Below are positions 43,408 to 52,037 of a stretch of DNA of 64,000 nt, one piece after another. Under the pieces are notes generated by a model. That model saw only the letters and a program-made list of their open reading frames with translations, made no database searches and was not told the origin of the DNA. The stretch comes from Streptomyces sp. L-9-10 (lineage in GTDB: Bacteria > Actinomycetota > Actinomycetes > Streptomycetales > Streptomycetaceae), in contig NZ_PHRF01000023.1 in assembly GCF_004151105.1 (NCBI RefSeq), positions 62,001 to 126,000 on the forward strand, given 5' to 3'. Position numbers and translations under genes: made by a program. Position 1 is the first letter of the stretch. Each line of letters starts with the position of its first letter.

Positions 43408-44895
43408 TCAGGACCGCTGGTTCGGGCTCCGAAAATGGTGCATGAGCCTCAAGGTAAGCTCTTCGGCGATTGTGGGCACCGCAGCACCGATGGTCGCGGG
43501 GTCCCAGACTTCGTCGGGCAAGATCTGCACCGGGCCACCCTGTCCGCCGCGTGCCAGGACGGCGCGGTTGGAGACGCTGGCGGCGTCCAAGGTCATCACG
43601 GTCAGGACCTCGGCGGGGTCGATGGCAAGCGCGGGAGCGAATCGGGTTTGCGGGCCGTCGTGGAGGCGTAGCAGTAGCCGAAGCAGGTCAGCGATGCGTT
43701 CCTGGGTGTGTTTTGGGTCGAGCACTGGCATGTGCAGGCTGCCGGGTCGGGGTAGCGACTCCCAGCAGCTTCGCTGACCAGACCGAGTGATCATCAGACC
43801 GACGCAGCGACCCTGCCTCGGATCGCGGACGTACGCAGCGGCGAAGTCAGCTTCGAGGACGTTGGACACTTCCTCGGTGGCCGTGAAGACAGCCTCCGAT
43901 CGACCCAGGGATACGAGGTGGTCCTTGAGCTGTTTCATCTGGCGCATGGGCAGCGGTGGGCTCCCCTCCGGGAGTAGGTGAACTTCCATTGTGGCGCTCT
44001 CGCTGGACCATGTCGGCAGCAGCTTTCTGCGCCAGGCGACAGGCAGAGGCTCGTTGAGCCGCTGCCCGACGAGAGCGCTAGCGATGACAGGGGTGCCGGC
44101 GATGTCGGCACGTGAAGAGGGCAGTTCGGACTTCACTGCTTCGGGCGAGGCCAGTGACTTGATGACGGCGATAAGCAGGGCCGCAGCGTTATCGGCGGCG
44201 GCGAGCTGGAAGCCGCCGCTGTCCGTTCGCTGCTTGCTGCCGTCAGCCCGGTCGCTGACTCCCCGGATGACCAGCGCCGGAACCTGGTCGGCCATGGACG
44301 CGGCGCCTGCGAAGCCTGCCCCTTCCGTCTCGATCGCAGCGACGCCGTTGTAGTGCTCGTCCAAAAGGTTCTGCAGTGCGGACGCCTGGGCGTTCACCAC
44401 CACCTCGCCCGCGGCAATCGGCTTGAAGTGGACTTCGGGGGTCTCCCGGCCTTGGGGCAATAGAGCCTTCGCCCAAAGCGGGTCCAGCACGGCGAAGCGG
44501 GCTGCCTGCTCAAGGCGGTGCGACGCCGGCCACGTCTCGGGCCGGGTCTTGAACGCTCCTTCCTGCTTTCCCCCGTGGTAGGCGAAGACCCGGGTCGCGA
44601 CAACGACGTCGCCCAGCCCAATGTCATGCTTCATGCCGCCAGCGATGCCCGCGAAGAAGACGGCATCTGGTCCAATCATGCGAATGGCGCGCTCAGTGAG
44701 AATGGCTGCGCTCTGATTGCCTTGGCCAACCTGAGCGAGGTACACCTCCCAGGTTGTTCCCGGGATCCGGCCGCGCTCGAAGATCGTCCCTGCCTCGTGG
44801 TCGACCCGCTGTGGGTCTGTAACCCGCGCTCGGACGGCTCGGTACTCCAGCGGCAGCGCGGTGAAGATTACGATCTTTCCGCTGGACGAACGCAC
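43408..44895 (-). CDS. MTAN/PNP-type nucleosidase fused to an unknown C-terminal domain
   Basis: 495 residues. The first about 240 form a nucleoside phosphorylase/MTA-SAH nucleosidase domain: FTALPLEYRAVRA, FAGIAGGMKHDIGLGDVVVA, AIETEGAGFAGAA (the catalytic-type Glu) and IRGVSDRADGS with the purine-contacting Asp. Residues about 260-495 are not recognised. Nucleosidase domains fused to unknown domains occur in prokaryotic immune systems, where they deplete nucleotides or cleave signals. The gene is divergent from a four-helix membrane protein with a 167-bp shared promoter region and lies in a mobile element, which supports a defence role by inference only. A metabolic MTAN is the alternative, but the fusion argues against it. 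Confidence 0.75.
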   Translation of the reverse strand: MRSSSGKIVIFTALPLEYRAVRARVTDPQRVDHEAGTIFERGRIPGTTWEVYLAQVGQGNQSAAILTERAIRMIGPDAVFFAGIAGGMKHDIGLGDVVVATRVFAYHGGKQEGAFKTRPETWPASHRLEQAARFAVLDPLWAKALLPQGRETPEVHFKPIAAGEVVVNAQASALQNLLDEHYNGVAAIETEGAGFAGAASMADQVPALVIRGVSDRADGSKQRTDSGGFQLAAADNAAALLIAVIKSLASPEAVKSELPSSRADIAGTPVIASALVGQRLNEPLPVAWRRKLLPTWSSESATMEVHLLPEGSPPLPMRQMKQLKDHLVSLGRSEAVFTATEEVSNVLEADFAAAYVRDPRQGRCVGLMITRSGQRSCWESLPRPGSLHMPVLDPKHTQERIADLLRLLLRLHDGPQTRFAPALAIDPAEVLTVMTLDAASVSNRAVLARGGQGGPVQILPDEVWDPATIGAAVPTIAEELTLRLMHHFRSPNQRS

Positions 44896-45062
44896 TTAGC
44901 ACCTCACGGGGACTGGCTTGCCTACCCGAGCGACCGCGACATCCTGCACCGATGTACCCGGGACGTGGATCACAGCGTAGTCCTAGGGTCCGACAACACT
45001 GCTCAGGGGCAGGGGAGTTGGGTATGTGTACGATCCCCGCCCAGATTTTCGGAAGAGGTGTC

Positions 45063-45596
45063 GTGGCCCCCGTGGAGGACATAACCGAGAGTAAATTGCT
45101 GCTGGCTGAGTACGACCGAATCAAGGAGGAGCAGAAGTCTCGGATCGGCTTTCGCGACAACCTGCTCTACTTCACACTCGCCGCTTCCACCGCAGTACTG
45201 GCAATCACCATCCAGAACAGACACGCGCAACTCTTGCTCGCTATACCCGTGATCTGCCTTGTGCTGGGCTGGACCTATCTGGTCAACGACGAAAAAATCT
45301 CGGCGATCGGCCGCTACATCCGCGACCGACTGGGGCCCCGACTGGCTGAGCTCAGCGGTGCCCGGGGCTCAGTGTTCGACTGGGAGGTCTACCACCGCAG
45401 TGACGCCAACCGCACTACACGCAAGCGCCTGCAATCCGCTGTTGATCTCTTCACGTTTTTCGCATTACCTATGACCTGCCTGATCGCCTTTTGGAGTTCG
45501 CACACCATCCATCATCTGCTTCTGATCGTCTCCCTCGTGCAGACTGCTGCCCTTGCCGTGCTGGGCTGGCAGTTCTTGCGCTACGCCGAGTGGTAG
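45063..45596 (+). CDS. Four-helix membrane protein, possible effector
   Basis: 177 residues from GTG 45063 (GGAAGAGG upstream). An N-terminal amphipathic helix (ITESKLLLAEYDRIKEEQKS) precedes two hairpins of membrane helices: LLYFTLAASTAVLAITI and LLLAIPVICLVLGWTYLV, a charged cytoplasmic loop of about 60 residues, then LFTFFALPMTCLIAFW and LLLIVSLVQTAALAVLGW. The layout is like membrane effectors of nucleotide-signal systems (SLATT-type), though I cannot confirm that family. Its divergent partner is the nucleosidase fusion protein. Confidence 0.65.
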   Translation: MAPVEDITESKLLLAEYDRIKEEQKSRIGFRDNLLYFTLAASTAVLAITIQNRHAQLLLAIPVICLVLGWTYLVNDEKISAIGRYIRDRLGPRLAELSGARGSVFDWEVYHRSDANRTTRKRLQSAVDLFTFFALPMTCLIAFWSSHTIHHLLLIVSLVQTAALAVLGWQFLRYAEW

Positions 45597-45817
45597 AGCG
45601 GGGACCTTAACTCACCTGCTCATCCGCCTGGGCCACCACCAAGCCCTCGTCCGGGAAGCCGGATTGGTGAGCCCGCAGGCATCACCCTTAAGGAGATTCC
45701 ACCGACACCAACCGGACTTCTCCCGCTCAGCAGTAGTGGCAACGCAGTGGTGCCTCGCGACAGTGCGGTCAACGCCAGGTAGCTGGGCGTGATAGGTGGC
45801 TTGGCAGGTGGTCGAAT

Positions 45818-46549
45818 TCACCTGTGCGAGATCTTCGGCAGAGGCGAGTTCGCAGACGAGGTCTCTCGACTGTCTACGGTGGGCTCTGCGACGATCCGTC
45901 CGGCGAGCCGCAGGGTCTGGTCGACGGTGAGGCGAAGGCGCAGTTCGTCCTCGGCGTGCGCGCAGCCGGGTTCGGCCAGTACGCCAACTCCGTGGCCCAC
46001 CACCCCGGTCAGCAGCAACCGCATCCTGCCCGCCAGTTTGGACATGCCCCTGGGGCGGTGCAGCTTGAGACCTTTGGCGATGTCGTCGGCGCCCAGGACT
46101 GTGCCCAGCTGTACGGCCGTCGCGAGGTTGTCGGAGTCTTGGATCACCAGATCAACCGAGCATGCGTCCAGGACCGCCACTTCCCCGTTCAACTCGTGTT
46201 GCGCGAGAGCGCCGCGCAGCTGCTCACCCACCGACTCCGCGTAGATGAAAGGCCCGAGCCACCGCTCCACCAGCCGGTGGACACCGGCCTTCGAGCGCGG
46301 CGAGATCACCAGATACCCGTCGTCGTCGTAACAGGCCGCCGCGTCGACATCCTCCGACTGCAGCCAGGCCGTGGCTTCCTCGGGGTTCGGGGAGAACGGC
46401 ACTCGCGTCCTGCTGAGCGGCGTCAGCTCCAGCAGGGTCTCGCCGTCGCTGGTTTCACGCAGTTCGACTCGTCCCGTGACGCCGGCACGGCGCACCGCCT
46501 GGGCGAGGACGCTCTCCAGCGAAGAGAGGTCGGATTGATCGGTAATCAC
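45818..46549 (-). CDS. Hypothetical protein, regulator-module neighbour
   Basis: 243 residues from GTG 46549. It is acidic, with an alternating alpha/beta look (ACYDDDGYLVISPRSKAG, VAVLDACSVDLVIQDSDN). Not recognised. It is the last gene of a same-strand group with 46647-47072 and the HATPase gene, so it may serve the same regulatory unit. Confidence 0.55.
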   Translation of the reverse strand: MITDQSDLSSLESVLAQAVRRAGVTGRVELRETSDGETLLELTPLSRTRVPFSPNPEEATAWLQSEDVDAAACYDDDGYLVISPRSKAGVHRLVERWLGPFIYAESVGEQLRGALAQHELNGEVAVLDACSVDLVIQDSDNLATAVQLGTVLGADDIAKGLKLHRPRGMSKLAGRMRLLLTGVVGHGVGVLAEPGCAHAEDELRLRLTVDQTLRLAGRIVAEPTVDSRETSSANSPLPKISHR

Positions 46550-46646
46550 GAGATGCCTTTCGAGAAAGGGAGGTGGGAAGTCGGTGATGGGGGTGCCCCC
46601 GCCGGATCAGCAGGAGGCCGTTTACGGCAGGCGATGGGGGCTACGG

Positions 46647-47072
46647 TCACGCGACGTGTCTGACGATGTTGGTCACTGCGAGACGTTCCAGGAGGTCGTT
46701 GGCGACTACGGCCGTCCGCCGCAGGTAGCCCAGAGCCTGGCGGTGGTTGGCTGGCAACTGCTCGAAGTTCAGGGTGTGGGCCCGCTCGATGAGCCAGACC
46801 ACCTGGGCGTCGTCGTTCCTTGCTGCGCCGGCGATCGTGACGAGTCTCGCCAGGCCCTCCTGCAGACGCTCGGCGATCTCTTCGAACTCGGCCTCGGGCG
46901 GGTCCTGGTCGGCAAGGACATCACCGATGTCGTCGAGGATCTCGTCCAGCGGCTTCACGTCACGCAGCAGCTTGGCGATGCGGGCCAGACCCCTGGCGTC
47001 CAGGACCGGTGTCCACTCCTGGGCGAGGTGTACTTCGGAGCGGTGCATGCCGGCGACGGCGGGTGAGTGCAT
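46647..47072 (-). CDS. Small helical hypothetical protein coupled to an HATPase regulator
   Basis: 141 residues from ATG 47072, which overlaps the stop of the HATPase gene (TGATG). All-helical and acidic: EILDDIGDVLADQDPPEAEF, EEIAERLQEGLARLV, and HRQALGYLRRTAVVANDLLE. Similar small proteins sit next to HATPase_c_2 regulators in Streptomyces, often annotated as DUF6415-like; this one is too diverged for me to assign. Confidence 0.6.
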   Translation of the reverse strand: MHSPAVAGMHRSEVHLAQEWTPVLDARGLARIAKLLRDVKPLDEILDDIGDVLADQDPPEAEFEEIAERLQEGLARLVTIAGAARNDDAQVVWLIERAHTLNFEQLPANHRQALGYLRRTAVVANDLLERLAVTNIVRHVA

Positions 47073-47455
47073 CAGCGGGTTCCGGTGGGGAGTGTGCACC
47101 AGGTGCAGGTGCCCTTGCGGCCCCACTCGTCAGCGAGGAAGGTGACGAGCTGCAAGCCGCGTCCGCCCTCGTCGTCCGGAGCTGCCTTCCGCACCTCCGG
47201 GGTGCCGGAGGAGTGGTCGTCCACCTCGATCAGCACTTGGCCGTCGACGTCGCAGGTGAGCCGGAACGAGACGGTGTTGGCGTTGCCGTGGACGATCGCG
47301 TTGGTCACGATCTCGCTGACCAGCAGCTGCACCGTCCCGACCGTGTCGCGATCCCTGATGCCGGCCTTGCCGAGCACGGCCTTCGTCACGCGGCGCGCGT
47401 TCTCTACGTGCCGTGGGTCGGCATCGAAGGACATCAGGGCGTGCGCAGCTCTCAT
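47072..47455 (-). CDS. HATPase_c_2 anti-sigma-factor-like ATP-binding regulator
   Basis: 127 residues from ATG 47455. GHKL ATP-binding motifs are intact: N-box VQLLVSEIVTNAIVHG, G1 IEVDDHSSG and G2 DEGGRGLQLV. Such RsbW/SpoIIAB-like proteins bind ATP and control sigma or anti-anti-sigma factors, or act with secondary-metabolism regulators in Streptomyces. First gene of a three-gene coupled group. Confidence 0.8.
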   Translation of the reverse strand: MRAAHALMSFDADPRHVENARRVTKAVLGKAGIRDRDTVGTVQLLVSEIVTNAIVHGNANTVSFRLTCDVDGQVLIEVDDHSSGTPEVRKAAPDDEGGRGLQLVTFLADEWGRKGTCTWCTLPTGTR

Positions 47456-47993
47456 CGGCCCACTCCAAGTCGCCGTCTCGTCAACCGCCTGACCGGTGTT
47501 GTCGGCAGGAGCCGGTAAGCGACCGGAGGAGAGGGCCGGGGCGCGGTGTGCCAGTGGCGTAATGAGCACGGGGATTCCCTCCAAGATCGTGGAAGAGCAA
47601 GCCCTGACCGAGACGGGACTTCGCGTTCTTTTCGTGCCGCTGTCGGCTGCGGCAGCGCTGCGGCGGTTCCACCTAGAGCCATGCAGGGCGGGAGCACTGA
47701 TCTGTTCGTTGCTCGCTGTCTCAGCTGAGCGCCTTCCACGCCTCGGCACTGGCTGGCCAGTCCGCCGGGCCTGGGCTCAGCGCCTGCTCGATCAGCTTGC
47801 CGAGCAGTCCCCGCACGGTTACCGGGGCGGCGCGGTCGTCGTCAGGCGACGTCGTACCCGCCACTGTCGGCTTCCGAGCACAACGCTGGGAGACGGCGAG
47901 GGGTCACCACGGCCACAAGCACGACGAACACCGTCAGCCCGGAAACTGGATTGCCGAAGCGGCCGTTCGCTGTACCAAGGCGCCTCACGGTCT
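47456..47993. other. Gap with no identifiable gene
   Basis: About 540 bp between two minus-strand genes. Frames on both strands are short or lack ribosome sites. Nothing recognised; it should contain the promoter of the HATPase group. Confidence 0.5.
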
Positions 47994-48350
47994 TCATCCG
48001 GGTGCTGTCAGGCGTTGAAAGTGGCGGCACAGCGCTATGACGGAGCGGGCGAGGAGTGTGGCGTGGCGTAGAGGGCCGAGCGAGATGGGGTCGGCCGCCA
48101 GGCGACGTCGCGCTTCGCCTATTCCTGCTTGAGCGCATGCCACATCCCGTGGCGTGGCTACATCGCATCGCTGTTCCAACTCCGGGATGAGCAGGTTGAG
48201 GTGCCCGCGAAGTTGGAGAGTGAGCAGGACCAGTGCTTCGCCGACGGGAGGCTCGGCGACATCGTCGAGCAGGGCGGCTGCCGTGTTGGTCATCGTGGAG
48301 ATGTCGAGCGGGAACGTACTCTGCGTTGCCGGAAAAGTGGTCTCGTCCAT
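47994..48350 (-). CDS. DUF6415-family protein
   Basis: 118 residues from ATG 48350 (GGGGAG upstream). LRGHLNLLIPELEQRC, DVACAQAGIGEARRRLAADP and HATLLARSVIALCRHFQRL match the helical DUF6415 family, which in Streptomyces is repeatedly found beside HTH and natural-product regulatory genes. Role unknown. It lies downstream of the XRE regulator at 48458. Confidence 0.7.
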   Translation of the reverse strand: MDETTFPATQSTFPLDISTMTNTAAALLDDVAEPPVGEALVLLTLQLRGHLNLLIPELEQRCDVATPRDVACAQAGIGEARRRLAADPISLGPLRHATLLARSVIALCRHFQRLTAPG

Positions 48351-48457
48351 GGCGTGCTCCCCGGCTCGTCGGTGATGAGGTGTCACCAGCGTGGGGCGCG
48401 GGGAAGGGGCTAACTGTCACTCTTCAGTGACACCCGCCGGGGCGGGAGTGACACTCG

Positions 48458-49636
48458 TCAGAGACCGATCCACGCGGCCATGCTGTCCAACGTGTCCGGG
48501 GTTGTGCGGCGCTTGTGCACCAGACCCTTGATGGTCTCGCGCGCCCCAGGGTGATAACGGGTCTGCTGCGGGGCCATTTTTCGCGCCGTCACCAGGTCTT
48601 CCAGCGCGGACTCGGTACGCCCGATCTCCATCTCCGCGCGTGCCTTGTCGACGTAGAAGTGAGCCCGGCGGGACAGGGGCCACGAGTTCGGCATCGTCAC
48701 CGCCGCCGCGTCGGTGACCGCTTTGCCATAGTGGCGCAGTTCTACATCAGCCGACACTTCGTGCAGTTGCACATTCGTCGGGCCGAAGCTGAGCCAGTGA
48801 ACGTGACCCGCCTCGCCCGTGTGGCCGGCCAGGCGCCGCGCTTCCGCCAAGTGCGTCATGACTGTTGTCTTGTCCTGGGCCCGTGCGGCGATCACGGTGG
48901 CTCCGAGATGAAGCTGCCCGGAAACGGCAAGAGACTCCACGGTCTCGTCGGCGTCGCCGATGAGACTCTGGCCGGCGGCAATGAGCCGGAGTCCGATGGT
49001 GTGTTCGCCCTCGCGGAAGTAGACCAAGGCCCTCATGTACTGGCGCACCGCGGCGAGGAGGGGATCGGAGGCGCGTTGCGCTGCCCAGTCCATTCGAGCG
49101 AGGGCGATGCTCGACAGGTCGAAGTAGCCGAGCTTGACCGTGATGTCGTGGGCGGTGCGGTAGGTGGACGCGAGGGAACGCCACAGTTCCGTCGTGGGGT
49201 TCCGGTGCGCGACGGTCGTGAGTTCCGCGACAACCGCAGGCAGTGCGGTGGCCGCCTTGTTGAGCTGGGTGGCGCGGACCTGGCGGCAGAGGTCGTCCGC
49301 CGCAGTGATCAACTCCGCAACGCTGCGGGGGCGGAGGTCGGGGTCGGCGCCGAGGTCGTAAAGGTCGAGCGATTCGCGGATGGGGCGGATGAGTTCCGCG
49401 AGCCGGTCCTGCTGGAGTTCCGTCACGTAGGGCTGTCCTGTCAGGGCGGTGACGTCGATACGAAGTGCCCTGGCGACGGCCGACACGAGGTCTGGGCTCG
49501 CGTTCTTGTGTCCCGCTTCGACTTGATGGAGCAGGCTGTATGAGTAGGGGATGCGCCCGGCGAGGCCGCGTTGTGTCAGCCCGGCGAGTTTCCTCTGGTC
49601 GGCGATGCGGGTGCCTGTGTGCTCGTCCTTGCGCAT
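48458..49636 (-). CDS. XRE-family regulator with TPR-like C-terminal domain
   Basis: 392 residues from ATG 49636 (GGAG upstream). HTH at residues about 8-60: ADQRKLAGLTQRGLAGRIPY, SYSLLHQVEAGHKNASPDLV. The remaining 320 residues are helical repeats (SIALARMDWAAQRASDPLLA, YFREGEHTIGLRLIAAGQSL), the usual Streptomyces architecture for ligand- or peptide-sensing regulators. It is divergent from the flavoprotein at 49733 with a 96-bp gap and probably controls it. Confidence 0.85.
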   Translation of the reverse strand: MRKDEHTGTRIADQRKLAGLTQRGLAGRIPYSYSLLHQVEAGHKNASPDLVSAVARALRIDVTALTGQPYVTELQQDRLAELIRPIRESLDLYDLGADPDLRPRSVAELITAADDLCRQVRATQLNKAATALPAVVAELTTVAHRNPTTELWRSLASTYRTAHDITVKLGYFDLSSIALARMDWAAQRASDPLLAAVRQYMRALVYFREGEHTIGLRLIAAGQSLIGDADETVESLAVSGQLHLGATVIAARAQDKTTVMTHLAEARRLAGHTGEAGHVHWLSFGPTNVQLHEVSADVELRHYGKAVTDAAAVTMPNSWPLSRRAHFYVDKARAEMEIGRTESALEDLVTARKMAPQQTRYHPGARETIKGLVHKRRTTPDTLDSMAAWIGL

Positions 49637-49732
49637 ACGGGTCTCCGTTCCTGACTCGTCATCTGGAACGGTACTCGCGCCGGTCCCTGAGCCGACCGGT
49701 TCCCGGCTTTCGTGTGTGGTCGACTGGACGGC

Positions 49733-50257
49733 ATGACGAGGACCTTGTACCTGTTCGGCAGCGCGGCGCCCCCGGTGTTCGACATCGCACACGTGGTGAG
49801 TGACGCGCAGGAGTGCGGTTGGGATGTGCGTCTCGGGTTGACACCGACGGCGGCCCGTTGGCTCGGTGATCAGTTGCCCGCGCTGGAGGAGAGGACGGGC
49901 GGGCCGGTGCGGTCCGAGTACAAGCTGCCGGGACAGCCGGACGTCTGGCCGAAGGCGGATGCGATCCTCGTCGCGCCGGCCACCTTCAACACGATCAACT
50001 CGTGGGCGCTGGGGATCACTTCGAGTTTCGTCGTCGGGGTGGTCGCTGAGGGTATCGGGAAGGGCATTCCGCTGGTGACGATGCCGTGCGTCAACGCGGC
50101 GTATGTGCAGCATCCGGCGTTCCACCGGTCGTTGGAGACGCTGCGCGGTGCCGGGGTACGGGTGTTGTACGGCCCCGGGGGGTTCGAGCCGAACCAGCCC
50201 GGCGAGAAGAAGCCGTATCCGTGGCCTGCGGCGCTGGACGCGGTGAAGGCGGTCTGA
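49733..50257 (+). CDS. HFCD-type flavoprotein (PPC-decarboxylase-like)
   Basis: 174 residues. LYLFGSAAPPVFDIAHVVSD starts a Rossmann-like flavin fold. The family signature is clear in ADAILVAPATFNTINSWALG, followed by VAEGIGKGIPLVTMPCVNAA. HFCD flavoproteins oxidatively decarboxylate C-terminal Cys (EpiD-like) or phosphopantothenoylcysteine, but stand-alone Streptomyces members next to XRE regulators are of unknown function. The active-site His of the decarboxylases is not obvious at the N-terminus. Confidence 0.75.
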   Translation: MTRTLYLFGSAAPPVFDIAHVVSDAQECGWDVRLGLTPTAARWLGDQLPALEERTGGPVRSEYKLPGQPDVWPKADAILVAPATFNTINSWALGITSSFVVGVVAEGIGKGIPLVTMPCVNAAYVQHPAFHRSLETLRGAGVRVLYGPGGFEPNQPGEKKPYPWPAALDAVKAV

Positions 50258-50623
50258 TGCAAGCCGCCACGAGCAGCCAGGTCCGCTCCGTGTGCAACCA
50301 GTTCAGCAGCTCTCGGCGGGATCTTTCTGCGGCCGACTCCCACTCCGACGCGGCAGGCGGCAACTTGACGGCGCACCGGCAACCTCGTTGTCTTCACCGA
50401 GCTTCACCACGAACGACGCATCAGCAATCCCACCGGCTGAGGGGCCGGGGAGCATTCAGTGAACGCGCGAACAGGATGCGAGTGCACTAGGGCTGAGCGA
50501 GGAAGTCGAGACAACGGCGGAATCGACTGTCCGTTTTCCTGTGATGCCGCAGCCGGGGTGGTCCGTTCATGTGGTGACTGATGCTGGACCGAATCGTTGT
50601 CGTGTTGGATGCACGTGCGCGCG
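50258..50623. other. Gap with no identifiable gene
   Basis: About 365 bp between the flavoprotein gene and the next locus. Short frames on both strands only; nothing recognised. Confidence 0.5.
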
Positions 50624-50911
50624 TCACAGGCGGGCGCGGCGTGGTCCTGGTGCGCGGACGGTAGGCAGGTCGTCACGGCTGGCATCCCCGGCAAGTGCGT
50701 CCGAGGGTAGGCGTCGGTATCGGTGCAGGAGTTCGACCAGGTGATCCGGGTCGGATTCTGCCGCAGTTACCAGGGCGGCCAGGAGCTGGGCTCTGCTGGT
50801 CTGTTCGCCTGCGGCGGCTGCTGCGCGGACGAGGAGGTTGAGTCTGTCGTCGACTTCTTTCGGCCAGGAGACCGAGGTCGTGCGACGCGGCTGGTGGCAC
50901 AGCAGGTCCAC
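50624..50911 (-). CDS. Small RHH-like protein paired with the DNA-kinase-like gene
   Basis: 95 residues from GTG 50911, preceded by AAGGAGGAG at good spacing. PRRTTSVSWPKEVDDRLNLL then VRAAAAAGEQTSRAQLLAAL has the strand-helix-helix pattern of ribbon-helix-helix DNA-binding proteins. The end, LPTVRAPGPRRARL, is basic. It is divergent from the gene at 50960 across an AT-rich 48-bp gap, suggesting it represses both. Fold assignment is by pattern. Confidence 0.65.
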   Translation of the reverse strand: MDLLCHQPRRTTSVSWPKEVDDRLNLLVRAAAAAGEQTSRAQLLAALVTAAESDPDHLVELLHRYRRLPSDALAGDASRDDLPTVRAPGPRRARL

Positions 50912-50959
50912 GGCTCCTCCTTGGTGACAGTCGACATATAACGAATATATATTGCGGTC
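50912..50959. promoter_or_regulatory. AT-rich divergent operator/promoter
   Basis: The 48-bp gap contains ATATAACGAATATATATTG, strikingly AT-rich for this genome, with an ATAT...ATAT near-palindrome. It can hold promoters for both divergent genes and is the natural target for the RHH-like product. Confidence 0.6.
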
Positions 50960-51979
50960 ATGGTGACGCTGCTGCAAGACCGTCAGACTCTGGATACGCC
51001 GCCGGGCGCCACGTCGGCGGTGCGGATTGCGGGCCGTGTGCTGCGGCCGTCGGCGGTGTTCGACACCTATTGGCGGTTCGCCGCAGCGCGGCAGGCGGTC
51101 TACGAGGCACGGCTGGCCGGGGGCCTGCAGCCGTGGACGGATGATCCGATCCTTGCCCAGTACCGGTTCACCAATTGTTTCCGCGCGGCCGACCGTGTCA
51201 GTCAGGTGCTGATTAGCGACGTCGTCTACCAGGGCTCGCAGGCATGGGACGAGGTCTTCTTCCGCACTCTGCTGTTCAAGGTCTTCAATAAGGCTTCCAC
51301 CTGGTGGCTGCTGACCGACAAGCTCGGCGAGGTGCGCTGGGACACCTACGACTACGCCGCCTACGACCAAGTGCTGTCAGAGGAATTCGCCCGTGGGCAG
51401 CGGCTCTACTCGGCCGCCTACATCGTTCCTCCGCCCCAGTTGGGAGAGGAACGCAAGCACCGCAATCACCTGCGGTTGCTGGAGATGATGATGGCCGGGG
51501 GCGCGCCGGAGCGTGTGCTGGCCGCGCCCACGATGAAAGACGCGTACGAAGTACTGCTGGGCTACCCGGCGATCGGGCCGTTCCTCGCCTATCAGTACTT
51601 GATCGATCTCAACTACGCGGCGCAGATGCCTTTCTCTGAGATGGACTTCGTCGTTCCCGGCCCCGGAGCCCGCGACGGGATCCGGAAGTGTTTCGGACGA
51701 GCGGCGAACGGGATCGAGGCGGAGGTTATCCGCTACATGGCCGACACCCAGGACGAGCACTTCGCCCGGTTGGGACTGCCGTTCTCCGGACTGGAGGGTC
51801 GGCCTCTGCAGCTGATCGACTGCCAGAACCTTTTCTGCGAGGTCGACAAGTACGCACGGGTCGCTCACCCCAGTGTTGAAGGCATCAGCGGGCGCAGCCG
51901 GATCAAGCAGGCATACCGGCTGGACACGCAGCCGTTGGCAGCCTGGTTCCCGCCCAAGTGGGGCCTGGACCAGGGCTGA
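50960..51979 (+). CDS. 5-hmdU DNA kinase / aGPT-pyrophosphorylase-type base-hypermodification protein
   Basis: 339 residues. VFDTYWRFAAARQAVYEARL, YRFTNCFRAADRVSQVLISD, FFRTLLFKVFNKASTWWLL, and later IGPFLAYQYLIDLNYAAQMP and LPFSGLEGRPLQLIDCQNLF, are the conserved helical blocks of the family annotated as nucleotide kinase domain, 5-hmdU DNA kinase (HMUDK) or alpha-glutamyl/putrescinyl-thymine pyrophosphorylase. These proteins were predicted, and in phages shown, to act on hydroxymethyl-uracil in DNA during thymine hypermodification. Nearby TS-like and MazG-like genes support this. Its activity in a bacterial chromosome is unproven. Convergent with the TS-like gene. Confidence 0.7.
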   Translation: MVTLLQDRQTLDTPPGATSAVRIAGRVLRPSAVFDTYWRFAAARQAVYEARLAGGLQPWTDDPILAQYRFTNCFRAADRVSQVLISDVVYQGSQAWDEVFFRTLLFKVFNKASTWWLLTDKLGEVRWDTYDYAAYDQVLSEEFARGQRLYSAAYIVPPPQLGEERKHRNHLRLLEMMMAGGAPERVLAAPTMKDAYEVLLGYPAIGPFLAYQYLIDLNYAAQMPFSEMDFVVPGPGARDGIRKCFGRAANGIEAEVIRYMADTQDEHFARLGLPFSGLEGRPLQLIDCQNLFCEVDKYARVAHPSVEGISGRSRIKQAYRLDTQPLAAWFPPKWGLDQG

Positions 51980-52037
51980 CGGTCTTCCGCATGGACTTGC
52001 GCCCGGCAGGGCTCACTAGGTTTGCATTGAGGAGCCC

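Noticed and set aside
48515..49543. 342-codon plus-strand ORF opposite the XRE-TPR regulator
   Set aside because: Shadow frame without motifs.
49733..50257. EpiD-like decarboxylase tied to the RiPP-like operon
   Set aside because: It is 12 kb away across an att-like boundary and paired with its own divergent XRE regulator.
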